64,000 nt of DNA from Alicyclobacillus tolerans (GTDB lineage Bacteria; Bacillota; Bacilli; Alicyclobacillales; Alicyclobacillaceae). The notes under the pieces are model-generated. The model was not told where the DNA came from and did not search any database. It saw only the letters and a program-made list of their open reading frames with translations. Every line of letters starts with the position of its first letter. Within the stretch, counting starts at the first letter, position 1. Location: the NCBI RefSeq assembly GCF_021739485.1, contig NZ_JAJFNK010000016.1, positions 45,227-109,226 of the forward strand, read 5' to 3'. Position numbers and translations under genes: made by a program. This document shows positions 49,978-58,163 of this stretch, piece by piece.

Positions 49978-51102
49978 TTATTCTAGCACAGTCTGTTCAA
50001 CGTGAAAGCGTTTTTGTAGCGCGTCGTTCTGCGGTGCCGCAACATCTTCCAATAACTCCAAGACGTCGTTATACAAACTCATCTCATAACGAACCTCTGG
50101 CGAGGAGTTTTGCAGCAACCGGCTCAGCACGTCTGGGATTTCCTCAATGGGGACTTGTTCCATACTCGAGAGGCGACTCCCCCAATTGGATACCACCGTC
50201 GCAACTGCACGGCAGACCTCACTCCAGTGTCGTTTGTGCGAGTCGGGCAACGCGTGTGAGACCTGCCACTCCAGCAGTGTTCGAAGTATCCCCGCTGCGT
50301 GCGCGTAGCCCTGGCGCAAGTGAAGGAGTTGATCGCGGTAGTACATCAGCCGTTGACGCCTTCGCCTCACCAATGGACTGTAGCGCAGCGCCCCCAGTGC
50401 TTCTTTGACATCCTCAACGGCCTCGTGCAAGTGGTGAATGTATTCCCTCACGTCGTCTTGAAGCTTACGTCCGTCTCCTAAGTCCGCGCCGGCGTCAAGC
50501 CACTTCGCAATTTTTTCAAAGCGGGCGGTTAGCGCCGCAATGCTTTGCTCCAACCTGGATTCAGCTTTTTCGGTAAAGTCAGGAGGAATGACGAACACAT
50601 TGATGGCGATCGCGACGGCCGCGCCAATCAACGTATCGATGATCCGGTCCCACGAATACGCGTAGTGCCCGCCGCCCACTGTTAAAACCATCATGGCGCT
50701 GACACCGACTTGTGGAACGGCCTGCGGGCCCAAGTGAATCCACCTGGCCAGTCCCGTTCCAATCAACACCAACAAGGCCACGCTCCAACCGTGGATACCG
50801 ATAAAATGGGCGGTCAGGTCGGCCAGCACGACTCCGGCTATGATGCCAAGCACGCGCTGGTAACCGCGCGACAGGGACTCTTCCACCGTGACTTGCAGGC
50901 ACAAAATAGCAGCCAACGGCGCAAAGTAGGGGTGCGTGGTCCCGGTCATCTTGGCCGCTTCCCATGAAGTGCCGGCAGCCGCCGCGGTTTTCCAAACGAT
51001 GCTCGTTTTTACAACAAAGTGCCATACATTCCTTATCAACGGGTTTTGATGTGTCATATGCTGATTATGCCCATTCGTACTTTCTTGCAATTCTGGACAC
51101 AA
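49978..51102 (-). CDS. FUSC/aromatic-acid-exporter-like membrane protein
   Basis: A 374-residue protein started at TTG 51102 with GGAG eight bases upstream. The N-terminal half has about five hydrophobic helices (KTAAAAGTSWEAAKM..., YFAPLAAILCLQVTV, VLGIIAGVVLADLTAHF, VALLVLIGTGLARW, IIDTLIGAAVAIAINVFVIPP) in the order seen in ArAE/FUSC proteins. The C-terminal half is a long helical cytoplasmic domain with coiled-coil character. The family is thought to export aromatic or organic acids. The gene is divergent from the VOC gene, and the open frames of the two overlap at their 5' ends. Confidence 0.8.
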   Translation of the reverse strand: MCPELQESTNGHNQHMTHQNPLIRNVWHFVVKTSIVWKTAAAAGTSWEAAKMTGTTHPYFAPLAAILCLQVTVEESLSRGYQRVLGIIAGVVLADLTAHFIGIHGWSVALLVLIGTGLARWIHLGPQAVPQVGVSAMMVLTVGGGHYAYSWDRIIDTLIGAAVAIAINVFVIPPDFTEKAESRLEQSIAALTARFEKIAKWLDAGADLGDGRKLQDDVREYIHHLHEAVEDVKEALGALRYSPLVRRRRQRLMYYRDQLLHLRQGYAHAAGILRTLLEWQVSHALPDSHKRHWSEVCRAVATVVSNWGSRLSSMEQVPIEEIPDVLSRLLQNSSPEVRYEMSLYNDVLELLEDVAAPQNDALQKRFHVEQTVLE

Positions 51103-51201
51103 GCCGGTTTCTCCAGTAGTCTTAGGTTAAAGCCTCTGTTTTTTATCGCTGTCCGAGTCCGTTTCGCTTGCCTCACTTACCCGCCAGAGAGGATGACGAA
51201 A

Positions 51202-52080
51202 ATGGATGTTTCATTCGACCACCTCGTGCACTTTGTCAGTCGCCCGGAAACTGCGGCCAGGTCTTTTTCAGCCCTCGGATTCCCCGCCGTGTCAGGAGGT
51301 ACGCACTCCGACTGGGGAACCTACAACACGTTGTCCTATTTCGATCTCACATACATTGAGTGGCTGGGTGTACTCGATGAGACGAGGGCACGGCAAAATG
51401 AAATCGCTCGTCAAGCCTTAGATGACGTAACCATCTCCGAAGGACTGGGCCGTTTTGCATTGCGGACCCATCGAATGGACCCAATCATCCAATACTGGAA
51501 AGACCAAGGTCTGCCCTTCTTCGGTCCGATTGATGGAGCGAGGCAGCGTCCAGACGGAAAAACGATTCGCTGGAGACTGCTGTTCCCAGCCGGAGCACCG
51601 GGTCTCTTGCAGCGAAGTGACACCGCACTGCGGTCCGCCCGGCCGGTTCCAACACACCGGAGACTTCCGCTTCCGTTTGTGATTGAATGGGCACAAGACG
51701 ACCAAGCCCGGCGACAAGACCTTATTCAACAAGGGGCCCTGCGCCCCACAGGTGTGAACGCTTTCGAGCTGTCTGCCGTTCACCTTGCCGTTTACGACGT
51801 TGAATCGACTCTGGCTCAGTGGAATGCGTATTTTCCAACGCACCGTGTACAGCGAGGGATTCGCTGTCCGTTAGGCAAAGGGGCGGTACTGACTGTCGGA
51901 TCTGTGCAAATCGGGGTGTGGCAAGTGGGGCCGAAGGAGTTGAAAAACCGCCTAGAGTTGATGGGAGAGCGCCCGTTTCAAATTGACGTAAAGCAGCGTA
52001 AGGACTCGCCAACCGCGCCGGCCTCGATGTATGAACTGTCCAACAAGATCCTGCACGGTCTTCGCGTTCACATCCGGTAA
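51202..52080 (+). CDS. VOC superfamily (Glyoxalase_3-like) protein
   Basis: A 292-residue protein started at ATG 51202 behind AGAGAGG. It opens with the glyoxalase-like fold FDHLVHFVSRPETAARSFSALGFPAVSGGTHSDWGTYNTLSYF and YIEWLGV, containing His and Glu residues in metal-ligand positions. A second related half runs from about 190 (FELSAVHLAVYDVESTLAQWNAYFP). The family binds a metal and small ligands; its members range from lyases to binding proteins. Substrate not assignable. Confidence 0.8.
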   Translation: MDVSFDHLVHFVSRPETAARSFSALGFPAVSGGTHSDWGTYNTLSYFDLTYIEWLGVLDETRARQNEIARQALDDVTISEGLGRFALRTHRMDPIIQYWKDQGLPFFGPIDGARQRPDGKTIRWRLLFPAGAPGLLQRSDTALRSARPVPTHRRLPLPFVIEWAQDDQARRQDLIQQGALRPTGVNAFELSAVHLAVYDVESTLAQWNAYFPTHRVQRGIRCPLGKGAVLTVGSVQIGVWQVGPKELKNRLELMGERPFQIDVKQRKDSPTAPASMYELSNKILHGLRVHIR

Positions 52081-52141
52081 TATCATTTCCAGAACATTTT
52101 CAAACCTAAAAAGCGGCCCGAGCGGGTGCCGGGCATAGAAA

Positions 52142-52166
52142 AACGGCGGCTAAACACACCGCCGTT
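52142..52166 (-). terminator. Terminator of the bacilliredoxin gene
   Basis: AACGGCGG (52142-52149) pairs with CCGCCGTT (52159-52166). On the minus strand TTTTTC follows. It also sits 60 bases after the VOC stop and may act for both converging genes. Confidence 0.8.
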
Positions 52167-52222
52167 CGACTCACACAAAGCCGTTTCTCACAGTTCAACG
52201 GGTTCTAGAAGTTCGTACCCTG

Positions 52223-52651
52223 TCAGCAGTACTCGTTGAACAAGTCCTTCACGTGTTCTGAAACCGTAAACGCATCGCTGCCCTCGATGTTACTGCGATG
52301 CAGAACACCGACGAGTTTCCCGTCTTTAAACAGGAACATGGAAGGAGACGACGGAGGCAGCCCTTCAAAGTACTCGCGCGCACGGATTGTGGCGTCCTTG
52401 TCTTGACCCGCGAACACGGTGACAAGGCGGTCAGGCTTCTTGTCGTTTTCCAAAGCCATCGCGACAGCTGGCCGTGCAATGCCTCCCGCGCAACCGCAAA
52501 CCGAATTCACAACCACAAACGTGGTTCCAGTTTTCTCTGCCATAACTTCATCAACAGCCTCTGGGCTCCGAAGTTCGCGAAACCCAATCTGCGTCAATTC
52601 GTCGCGCATCGGCTGAACCATCATTTGATAAAAGTCCAATTCCAAGCTCAT
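52223..52651 (-). CDS. BrxA/BrxB-family bacilliredoxin
   Basis: Bacilliredoxins remove bacillithiol from protein cysteines after oxidative stress. The 142-residue protein carries the diagnostic CGC active site (Cys52-Gly-Cys54 in VVNSVCGCAGGIARP) in a thioredoxin-like fold. FVVVNSVCGCA, KPDRLVTVFAGQDKDATIRARE and the SPSMFLFKDGKLV strands are family hallmarks, and it ends NEYC. GTGAGGAGGATG gives a good ribosome site. BrxA and BrxB cannot be told apart here. Its presence implies a bacillithiol-using host. Confidence 0.95.
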   Translation of the reverse strand: MSLELDFYQMMVQPMRDELTQIGFRELRSPEAVDEVMAEKTGTTFVVVNSVCGCAGGIARPAVAMALENDKKPDRLVTVFAGQDKDATIRAREYFEGLPPSSPSMFLFKDGKLVGVLHRSNIEGSDAFTVSEHVKDLFNEYC

Positions 52652-52690
52652 CTATTCATCCTCCTCACGAATTGTGGTTGAATACACTGG

Positions 52691-52744
52691 TTGTTTTGTT
52701 TCTCTGTACGTTTTATTATACCGTTTATGACGTCCGAGTGACAG
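52691..52744. promoter_or_regulatory. Overlapping candidate promoters, brx (minus) and plus strand
   Basis: On the minus strand TATAAT (52715-52720) with CTGTCA 18 bases upstream lies about 65 bases before brx. On the plus strand TTGTTT (52691-52696), a 17-base spacer and TATTAT (52714-52719) overlap it, about 275 bases before hemE. The rest of 52652-52991 shows no gene. Confidence 0.45.
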
Positions 52745-52991
52745 TTCATGATTCCGTTCCTAAAATCTTTTCGAATTAAAGTACTGGAATGTTGCATCTT
52801 AAAGGTGCTGCGGGTATAACTGCTAATGAAGCGTACTGTACATACTCCCAAGAAACACAACATTATTCACGAAAAAGGGAAAGCTATTCGCGAAAATTCC
52901 CTAATACTGGCGCCCGTGGCCGAAAGTCGGTTTCTCTTTTGTCGAACCTGCTCAAAGCACACACCGCGCAGTGGAGGTATTGCGCACTTTT

Positions 52992-54026
52992 ATGATTTCT
53001 TCTGACCTTTTCCTACAGGCATGTCGTCGTGAACCGGTCACACAAGTGCCTGTTTGGTACATGCGGCAAGCAGGACGGTATCAACCTGAGTACCGCAAAA
53101 TTCGAGAGAAGTATTCGTTAGTCGAAATTTGCCAGATCCCAGAGTTGTGTTCTCAAGTGACCAAGCTCCCTGTCACCCAGCTTGGCGTCGATGCAGCCAT
53201 CTTGTTTTCAGACATCATGATTCCCGTTGGAGCCATGGGGCTGGATTTCGAGATCAAAGAAGGCGTCGGTCCTATCATAGACACACCGGTTCGTTCCGCC
53301 GCGGATGTCGAACGCCTGCGCGTCCCTGACCCTGAGGAAAGCCTTTCTCACGTATTGGAAACCATTCACATGTTGAGACAGGACCTGACGGTTCCGTTAA
53401 TCGGATTTTCCGGGGCTCCTTTCACGCTGGCCAGTTACATGGTGGAAGGCGGGCCTTCCCGTCACTACGTTCGCACGAAACAGTTGATGGCCGGAAACAC
53501 CCCAGTGTGGAATTCGCTGATGAACAAATTAGCCGAAATGGTTATCGTATATATGAAAGCGCAGATTAAAGCCGGTGCACAGGCGATTCAGTTGTTCGAC
53601 AGCTGGGTGGGAAGTTTAGCCCCAGACGACTTTCAAACCTATGTCCTGCCGACTATGAAGCACATATTCAATGCCCTGCAAGAAACCGGCGTCCCGCTCA
53701 TTTACTTCGGCGTCACCAGCGGAGAGCTGCTCTCCATGTTTGCGGAAACCGGCGCAAATGTCATCGGGGTCGATTGGCGAGTCCCCATTCGATCGGCCCG
53801 TCATCGCGTCGGACAGGCTAAAGCGTTGCAGGGCAATCTCGATCCGGTCATGCTGTTCGCACCTTGGCCTGAAATCGAGCGCCGGGCTAAAAGCATCCTT
53901 GACGCCGGGTTAGAGGAAAATGGATTCATTTTCAATCTCGGACACGGGGTCCTGCCCGAAGTAGAAGTCGCCGTCCTGCAAAGGTTGACGGCCTTTGTTC
54001 ACGAGTACTCGAGTCAAAAGTGGTAG
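52992..54026 (+). CDS. hemE: Uroporphyrinogen decarboxylase
   Basis: HemE decarboxylates uroporphyrinogen III to coproporphyrinogen III. The protein has 344 residues from ATG 52992 and aligns with the family from VPVWYMRQAGRYQPEYR, the N-terminal signature with the substrate-binding Arg pair. ILFSDIMIPVGAMGLDF holds the catalytic Asp, and GFSGAPFTLASYMVEGG and FNLGHGVLPE, with its His, follow. The GGAGG upstream is 14 bases from this ATG, an unusually long gap; GTG 52971 or TTG 52980 are weaker alternatives. First gene of hemE-hemH-hemY. Confidence 0.95.
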   Translation: MISSDLFLQACRREPVTQVPVWYMRQAGRYQPEYRKIREKYSLVEICQIPELCSQVTKLPVTQLGVDAAILFSDIMIPVGAMGLDFEIKEGVGPIIDTPVRSAADVERLRVPDPEESLSHVLETIHMLRQDLTVPLIGFSGAPFTLASYMVEGGPSRHYVRTKQLMAGNTPVWNSLMNKLAEMVIVYMKAQIKAGAQAIQLFDSWVGSLAPDDFQTYVLPTMKHIFNALQETGVPLIYFGVTSGELLSMFAETGANVIGVDWRVPIRSARHRVGQAKALQGNLDPVMLFAPWPEIERRAKSILDAGLEENGFIFNLGHGVLPEVEVAVLQRLTAFVHEYSSQKW

Positions 54027-54044
54027 TTAAGGAGGAAGTTTATC

Positions 54045-54986
54045 ATGGCAAGCCAACCGCTGGGTGTCCTGGTTATGGCCTATGGCACACCAAAAAACCT
54101 AGACGAAGTCGAGGCCTATTACACCCATATTCGCCACGGCCATGCACCTACTCCTGAACTTCTGACAGAATTGAAAGGCCGCTACGAAGCCATTGGCGGT
54201 GTCTCGCCGCTCAACGAAATGACGCAGGCGCAGGGAGATGGGCTGCAGCAGATACTGAATCAAGACGGCGGCCGGCCCTGCAAAGTGTATCTGGGCATGA
54301 AACACACGCATCCGTTCATCGCAGAGACGGTCGCCGCGATGGCAGACGACCATGTTGAGGAAGCTGTATCTTTAGTATTGGCACCCCACTATTCTGAGAT
54401 GAGCGTGGGAAGTTACCAGAGTGCCGCTTTGGATGCGGCCAAGCAGACGGGAAGTCCGGCATTGCTGCCCGTGCTAAGTTGGCACCTTCACCCCGGTTTT
54501 CTGGCTGTCCTTTCCCAACGCGTTCAAGAGGCGCTGTTAAAGTTTGAGAACCCCAACGACGTGATGGTCATTTTTTCGGCCCACAGCTTGCCGGAACGCA
54601 TTTTGGAACAGTCCGATCCGTACCCAACGCAGTTGCACGAAACCGGAGACGCCATCGCGCAACGGCTCGGGCTGAACCGCCACATGTTCTCCTGGCAAAG
54701 CGCTGGGCGGACCAAGGAAAAGTGGCTCGGCCCGGATATTTTAACAACCCTAAAAGACCTTGCCGCCAAGGGCCAAAAACAGGTCTTGGTTTGCCCCGCC
54801 GGCTTTGTGTCGGACCACCTCGAAGTTCTCTACGACCTCGATATCGAAGCCAAACGCCTGGCTGATCAACTGGGTATCACGTTTGAACGCACGCGTTCAT
54901 TGAACGCTGACCCTCTGTTTCTTGCGGCTCTTGCCGATGTTGTTCGCCAACGCGAGCGGCTTGGGACGAATCGAGGTGAAGTGTAA
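54045..54986 (+). CDS. hemH: Ferrochelatase (coproporphyrin-type)
   Basis: Inserts Fe2+ into the porphyrin. The 313-residue protein starts at ATG 54045 behind TAAGGAGGAAG. The metal-binding His180 is in FSAHSLPERI, and the paired acidic region is FVSDHLEVLYDLDIEA. LGMKHTHPFIAETV and the N-terminal VLVMAYGTPKNLDEVEAYYTHIRHG also match. It lacks the C-terminal iron-sulfur and membrane segments of eukaryotic enzymes. In Bacillota this enzyme uses coproporphyrin III (also named CpfC); that is family knowledge. It overlaps hemY by one base (TAATG). Confidence 0.95.
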   Translation: MASQPLGVLVMAYGTPKNLDEVEAYYTHIRHGHAPTPELLTELKGRYEAIGGVSPLNEMTQAQGDGLQQILNQDGGRPCKVYLGMKHTHPFIAETVAAMADDHVEEAVSLVLAPHYSEMSVGSYQSAALDAAKQTGSPALLPVLSWHLHPGFLAVLSQRVQEALLKFENPNDVMVIFSAHSLPERILEQSDPYPTQLHETGDAIAQRLGLNRHMFSWQSAGRTKEKWLGPDILTTLKDLAAKGQKQVLVCPAGFVSDHLEVLYDLDIEAKRLADQLGITFERTRSLNADPLFLAALADVVRQRERLGTNRGEV

Positions 54987-56455
54987 TGAAGCCCCATGTT
55001 GTCATCATCGGCGGCGGGGTGACTGGCCTGACAGCCGCTTTTACCCTGAAACAGTTGGCATCTCAAGAGAACGTTGCACTGCGTTGCACGGTTTTCGAAG
55101 CCTCCTCCCGCCTCGGTGGAAAAATCTTGACCCACCGCGAACGGGGGTTCGTTATGGAAGGCGGTCCAGATTCCTTGCTGGCGCGAAAGCCAGAAGGAAC
55201 CCAACTGATTCGAGACCTCGGTATTGAATCTGAAGTCGTGGGTTCTAACACTCAATCTTTAAAAACATACATCCTGCACCACGGCCGCCTGGAGACGATG
55301 CCTCCCGGAACGAACATGGGCATCCCAGCCCAAATCGCACCCTTCGCAAGCACCAAACTGCTGTCCCCTTCCGGCAAAGCCCGTGCACTGATGGACTTAG
55401 TCCTGCCGAAGTCGACGCTGGAAGGAGATGAATCCCTCGGCCATTTCCTGCGGCGCAGGCTTGGGGACGAACTCGTCAACAACATCGTTGAACCCCTTCT
55501 TGCCGGAATTTATGCGGGCAGCGTAGACGAACTGAGTCTGCAGGCCACTTTCCCGCAATTCCAGACCTTGGAGTCGAAATACCGCAGCCTGATTCTAGGC
55601 AGCATCGCGCAACGGAAAAATGCTCCCGCACGAACAAATACCTCTGGGCGAAGTGCCTTCATTACCCTTCGGGGCGGTTTGGAAACCTTGATTGAGCGGC
55701 TGTATGACAACCTGCAAGACTTTGCTGAGCTGCAGACGGATACCCGTGTTGTGGCATTGCGCAAAAATTCCGATGGGACTTATACGGTTGAAGTTGAAAA
55801 CCAGGGAGAAACGCACGCGTACCCGGCAGACGCCGTCATTTTGGCCACGCCCGCCTTTGTCACGGCACAGCTTCTAGACCCCTCGTTACCTGAGGCTGGC
55901 AAACTGCGGCAAATTCACTACGTGTCGACGGCCACGGTCATGTTGGCATATCCCAAGAGCCGTATCGACGCCAACCTGGACGCTTCTGGTTTCGTGATCC
56001 CACGCCATGAAAACCGAGCCATCACCGCCTGTACCTGGGTATCGAGTAAATGGCCCCACACCAGCCCGGAAGACTACGTGTTGATACGGTGTTATGTCGG
56101 ACGGTCCGGCCAAACCGAAGCGCTCAGCTTGTCTGACGGCGATATGGCCTCCATGGTGCAAGGTGAATTAAAGGACATCTTGGGCATTGATGCACAACCG
56201 TGGTTTGTAAAGGTCACGCGCTGGAACGATGCGATGCCTCAGTACGGTTTGAACCACATCAAAGTCGTCAAAGAGGTCGAGTCAGCCCTTCGCCAAAAGC
56301 TGCCTGGAGTCTTGATTGCAGGTGCGGCGTATCACGGCGTAGGCATCCCAGACTGTATCGCTCAGGGCAGATTGGCCGGTGAAAAGGCCTACGAGCTTAC
56401 GACCACGGCCGCCGCACCATCCGGCAAAGCCTCAGCGCCCATGGTTACTTCTTGA
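54986..56455 (+). CDS. hemY: Coproporphyrinogen III oxidase, HemY/CgoX-type
   Basis: An FAD enzyme that oxidises coproporphyrinogen III (and protoporphyrinogen) with oxygen. The 489-residue protein has the dinucleotide motif VVIIGGGVTGLTAAFTL, the second FAD segment FEASSRLGGKILTHRERGFVMEGGPDSLLARKP and the C-terminal GVLIAGAAYHGVGIPDCIAQGRLAGEKAYE. It ends with an Ala/Ser/Pro-rich tail. The start overlaps hemH, so the block is translationally coupled. The decarboxylase HemQ/ChdC that would complete the route to haem is not in this window. Confidence 0.95.
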   Translation: MKPHVVIIGGGVTGLTAAFTLKQLASQENVALRCTVFEASSRLGGKILTHRERGFVMEGGPDSLLARKPEGTQLIRDLGIESEVVGSNTQSLKTYILHHGRLETMPPGTNMGIPAQIAPFASTKLLSPSGKARALMDLVLPKSTLEGDESLGHFLRRRLGDELVNNIVEPLLAGIYAGSVDELSLQATFPQFQTLESKYRSLILGSIAQRKNAPARTNTSGRSAFITLRGGLETLIERLYDNLQDFAELQTDTRVVALRKNSDGTYTVEVENQGETHAYPADAVILATPAFVTAQLLDPSLPEAGKLRQIHYVSTATVMLAYPKSRIDANLDASGFVIPRHENRAITACTWVSSKWPHTSPEDYVLIRCYVGRSGQTEALSLSDGDMASMVQGELKDILGIDAQPWFVKVTRWNDAMPQYGLNHIKVVKEVESALRQKLPGVLIAGAAYHGVGIPDCIAQGRLAGEKAYELTTTAAAPSGKASAPMVTS

Positions 56456-56499
56456 CGGCTCGCCCTGCCACAGGTGCCAAACCGCCGACGGAATCCGCG

Positions 56500-56694
56500 C
56501 TAAGGTTCCGCCGGCAAGGTGGCAACAGGCAGCAAGTCCGTTTTCAGAAACGTCCGCATGTACCCGCCGCATTCGTCTTCAATCTGCACATCACAGGAGG
56601 TCTCCCGGACCAACACAACCCATCCGAAACAGCCTGCTGCGGTGTCGGCGTCCGGACCGACCATAATTCGTTGCCCGATTCGGAAATCTGCCAT
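56500..56694 (-). CDS. Hypothetical small SH3/KOW-like protein
   Basis: A 64-residue protein started at ATG 56694, eight bases after GGTGGTGA. The sequence FRIGQRIMVGPDADTAAGCFGWVVLVRETSCDVQIEDECGG has the rhythm of a small beta-barrel (SH3-like or KOW): a hydrophobic strand, a turn with G..G, a strand, then a charged turn. No family is firmly recognised. It converges on hemY from the other strand with a 44-base gap. Confidence 0.55.
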   Translation of the reverse strand: MADFRIGQRIMVGPDADTAAGCFGWVVLVRETSCDVQIEDECGGYMRTFLKTDLLPVATLPAEP

Positions 56695-56959
56695 CGTATC
56701 ACCACCAGGCCTGAGTTTCACCGAGGGTTGTTTCCAACGAGAATTGTTCCCGGGAGGATTGCTCCCGGACGGATATTTCTATATTAATTCTTTCTGCCTG
56801 AGTCCGTCCCATCCTGCAGGCAAATGGGAGTCCGAAACAGCAAATGCCCCCGTTCCCCAACGGTTCGTTGGAGTTTATCCATCTGCTTCGCACAAAAACT
56901 ATGTTATAAATAAAATGTATGTCCAAAAAGAATCTATCTTGCTAAAGGTGGCTAGTCGA

Positions 56960-57217
56960 GTGAACCCGCGGATACTGCTCTCTGAAGACGAGTTTTCACG
57001 ATTCGTGAAAACTCAGTGGAAGTCGATTTCTTTCATCTTTCGCCATAAATCGGATGCCAATACGGGAATGTACATTATTTTCATGGACAACGTCACCATT
57101 GTGTGCCAGATTGATGCCGCTGAATTCGATCGGAAAGAAATCCGCCGGGACGGCGGCTCTATTCCCATTTTTGACTGGTTGGAACCCATGTGGCCCGGCG
57201 TATCTTCCCAGCAGTGA
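56960..57217 (+). CDS. Hypothetical protein
   Basis: An 85-residue protein started at GTG 56960, eight bases behind AAAGGTGG; the frame is open from 56519 but the earlier part is antisense to the small gene at 56500 and lacks a start signal. The sequence alternates strands and helices (ILLSEDEFSRFVKTQW, SISFIFRHKSD, MYIIFMDNVTIVCQIDAAEF) and ends IFDWLEPMWPG. No signal peptide or membrane segment. Family not recognised. The preceding ~265 bases (56695-56959) carry no other supported gene. Confidence 0.6.
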   Translation: MNPRILLSEDEFSRFVKTQWKSISFIFRHKSDANTGMYIIFMDNVTIVCQIDAAEFDRKEIRRDGGSIPIFDWLEPMWPGVSSQQ

Positions 57218-57371
57218 TCTCCAACTGTGAAAAGAGGTTTCAGACAAAAAAAGAGCTCCCGTCGAGGGAACGTCGAAGACCTTTCGAAGCAGTCAAGAAA
57301 CCCGGACCAACGGCTTCGGGTGAACTGTGCCATACGAAGCGAACCGCCGAACCCATCTCTTCACGTCTGAG

Positions 57372-57773
57372 CTAGACGGCGGGAAAAATTTGCAGTGTCC
57401 GCGTTGCGGGGTTAAGCTCCAATTTCAAGTGGTTGTCGATGAAAAAGCGGAGACCGAATAGACCAGTATCGGTAAAGGACGGATCGACGATGCATGGAAC
57501 GTTGTGAAACGTCCGATTTCCGATTTCCACACTGCACCGCGAGCGATAGGCCTGTGCCGCACCTCCAACGCCGCCAATCTGAAGCGGCCCAAGGTTCGGC
57601 AAGCCAAGTGACTTGGCTACGGTCCCGTTAAAGGTGAGTTCAAACGCTCCGGTATCTAAGATCATGTCCTTGACAGGCGTTCCATTGACGTTCACCGTAA
57701 AGTAAAAAGCGTCCTGACGAACGGCCCCTCGAAAGGTAGCTACCGGCTGTGTGTTGGACTGTCCGTGCAACAT
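57372..57773 (-). CDS. Retropepsin-like (clan AA) aspartic protease, single domain
   Basis: A 133-residue protein with the ATG at 57773 behind GAGGGAGG. Residues 21-133 form a single retropepsin-like unit: FYFTVNVNGTPVKDMILDTGAFELTFN with the catalytic Asp40-Thr-Gly-Ala, then GLPNLGPLQIGGVGGAAQAYRSRCSVEIGNRTFHNVPCIVD, and GLFGLRFFIDNHLKLELNPATRTLQIF, the GxxFL-like ending of clan AA proteins. One catalytic Asp per chain means it must dimerise to be active. No signal peptide is visible. Bacterial single-domain retropepsins are rare and poorly characterised; the substrate is unknown. Confidence 0.75.
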   Translation of the reverse strand: MLHGQSNTQPVATFRGAVRQDAFYFTVNVNGTPVKDMILDTGAFELTFNGTVAKSLGLPNLGPLQIGGVGGAAQAYRSRCSVEIGNRTFHNVPCIVDPSFTDTGLFGLRFFIDNHLKLELNPATRTLQIFPAV

Positions 57774-58086
57774 CTCTCATTCCTCCCTCGTCTAGATGCG
57801 TAATACATAGCGCAGATGTGGTCGGACGCAGCAGGCTTAAAGCGCCTGAGCGCGCCGCCACATCGTTCACGGTATGCTCCTGGTTCGGTACACTGCACGG
57901 TATTTGTCCATCGCGGAGGCATTGACCCGACGTCCACAGGGTTGTTCCTCCGCTAAGGCCACCTGTCAGAGAAAAGCCGATCGGTGTCCCGTTCACTTGA
58001 GACGCATCCGTTCCAAAATAAAACACGAACGTTTGCCGAGCTTCATTCTGAAACACAATCACAGCAAGTCAGACAGGTCCGATCTT
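57774..58086. other. Gene-free region upstream of the retropepsin-like gene
   Basis: A minus-strand frame (57640-58062) is open across this stretch, but its 3' part overlaps the protease gene in another frame, and I saw no ribosome site or family-like sequence in it. I do not call it. The region otherwise contains only the protease promoter by position. Confidence 0.4.
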
Positions 58087-58129
58087 CAAAAAAGCAACCC
58101 CGTGACGGTGAGTCCCATCACGGGGTTGC
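58087..58129 (-). terminator. Terminator of the ACS-type MFS gene
   Basis: GCAACCCCGTGA (58094-58105) pairs perfectly with TCACGGGGTTGC (58118-58129), 12-base loop. On the minus strand it is followed by TTTTTTG, 35 bases past the transporter stop. Confidence 0.92.
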
Positions 58130-58163
58130 CTGTTAAAGTGACCGTATTTACAGTTCTACCGAC

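Noticed and set aside
57774..58062. Minus-strand frame reading MIVFQNEARQTFVF...
   Set aside because: It runs out of frame into the retropepsin-like gene, lacks a ribosome site and shows no recognisable domain.
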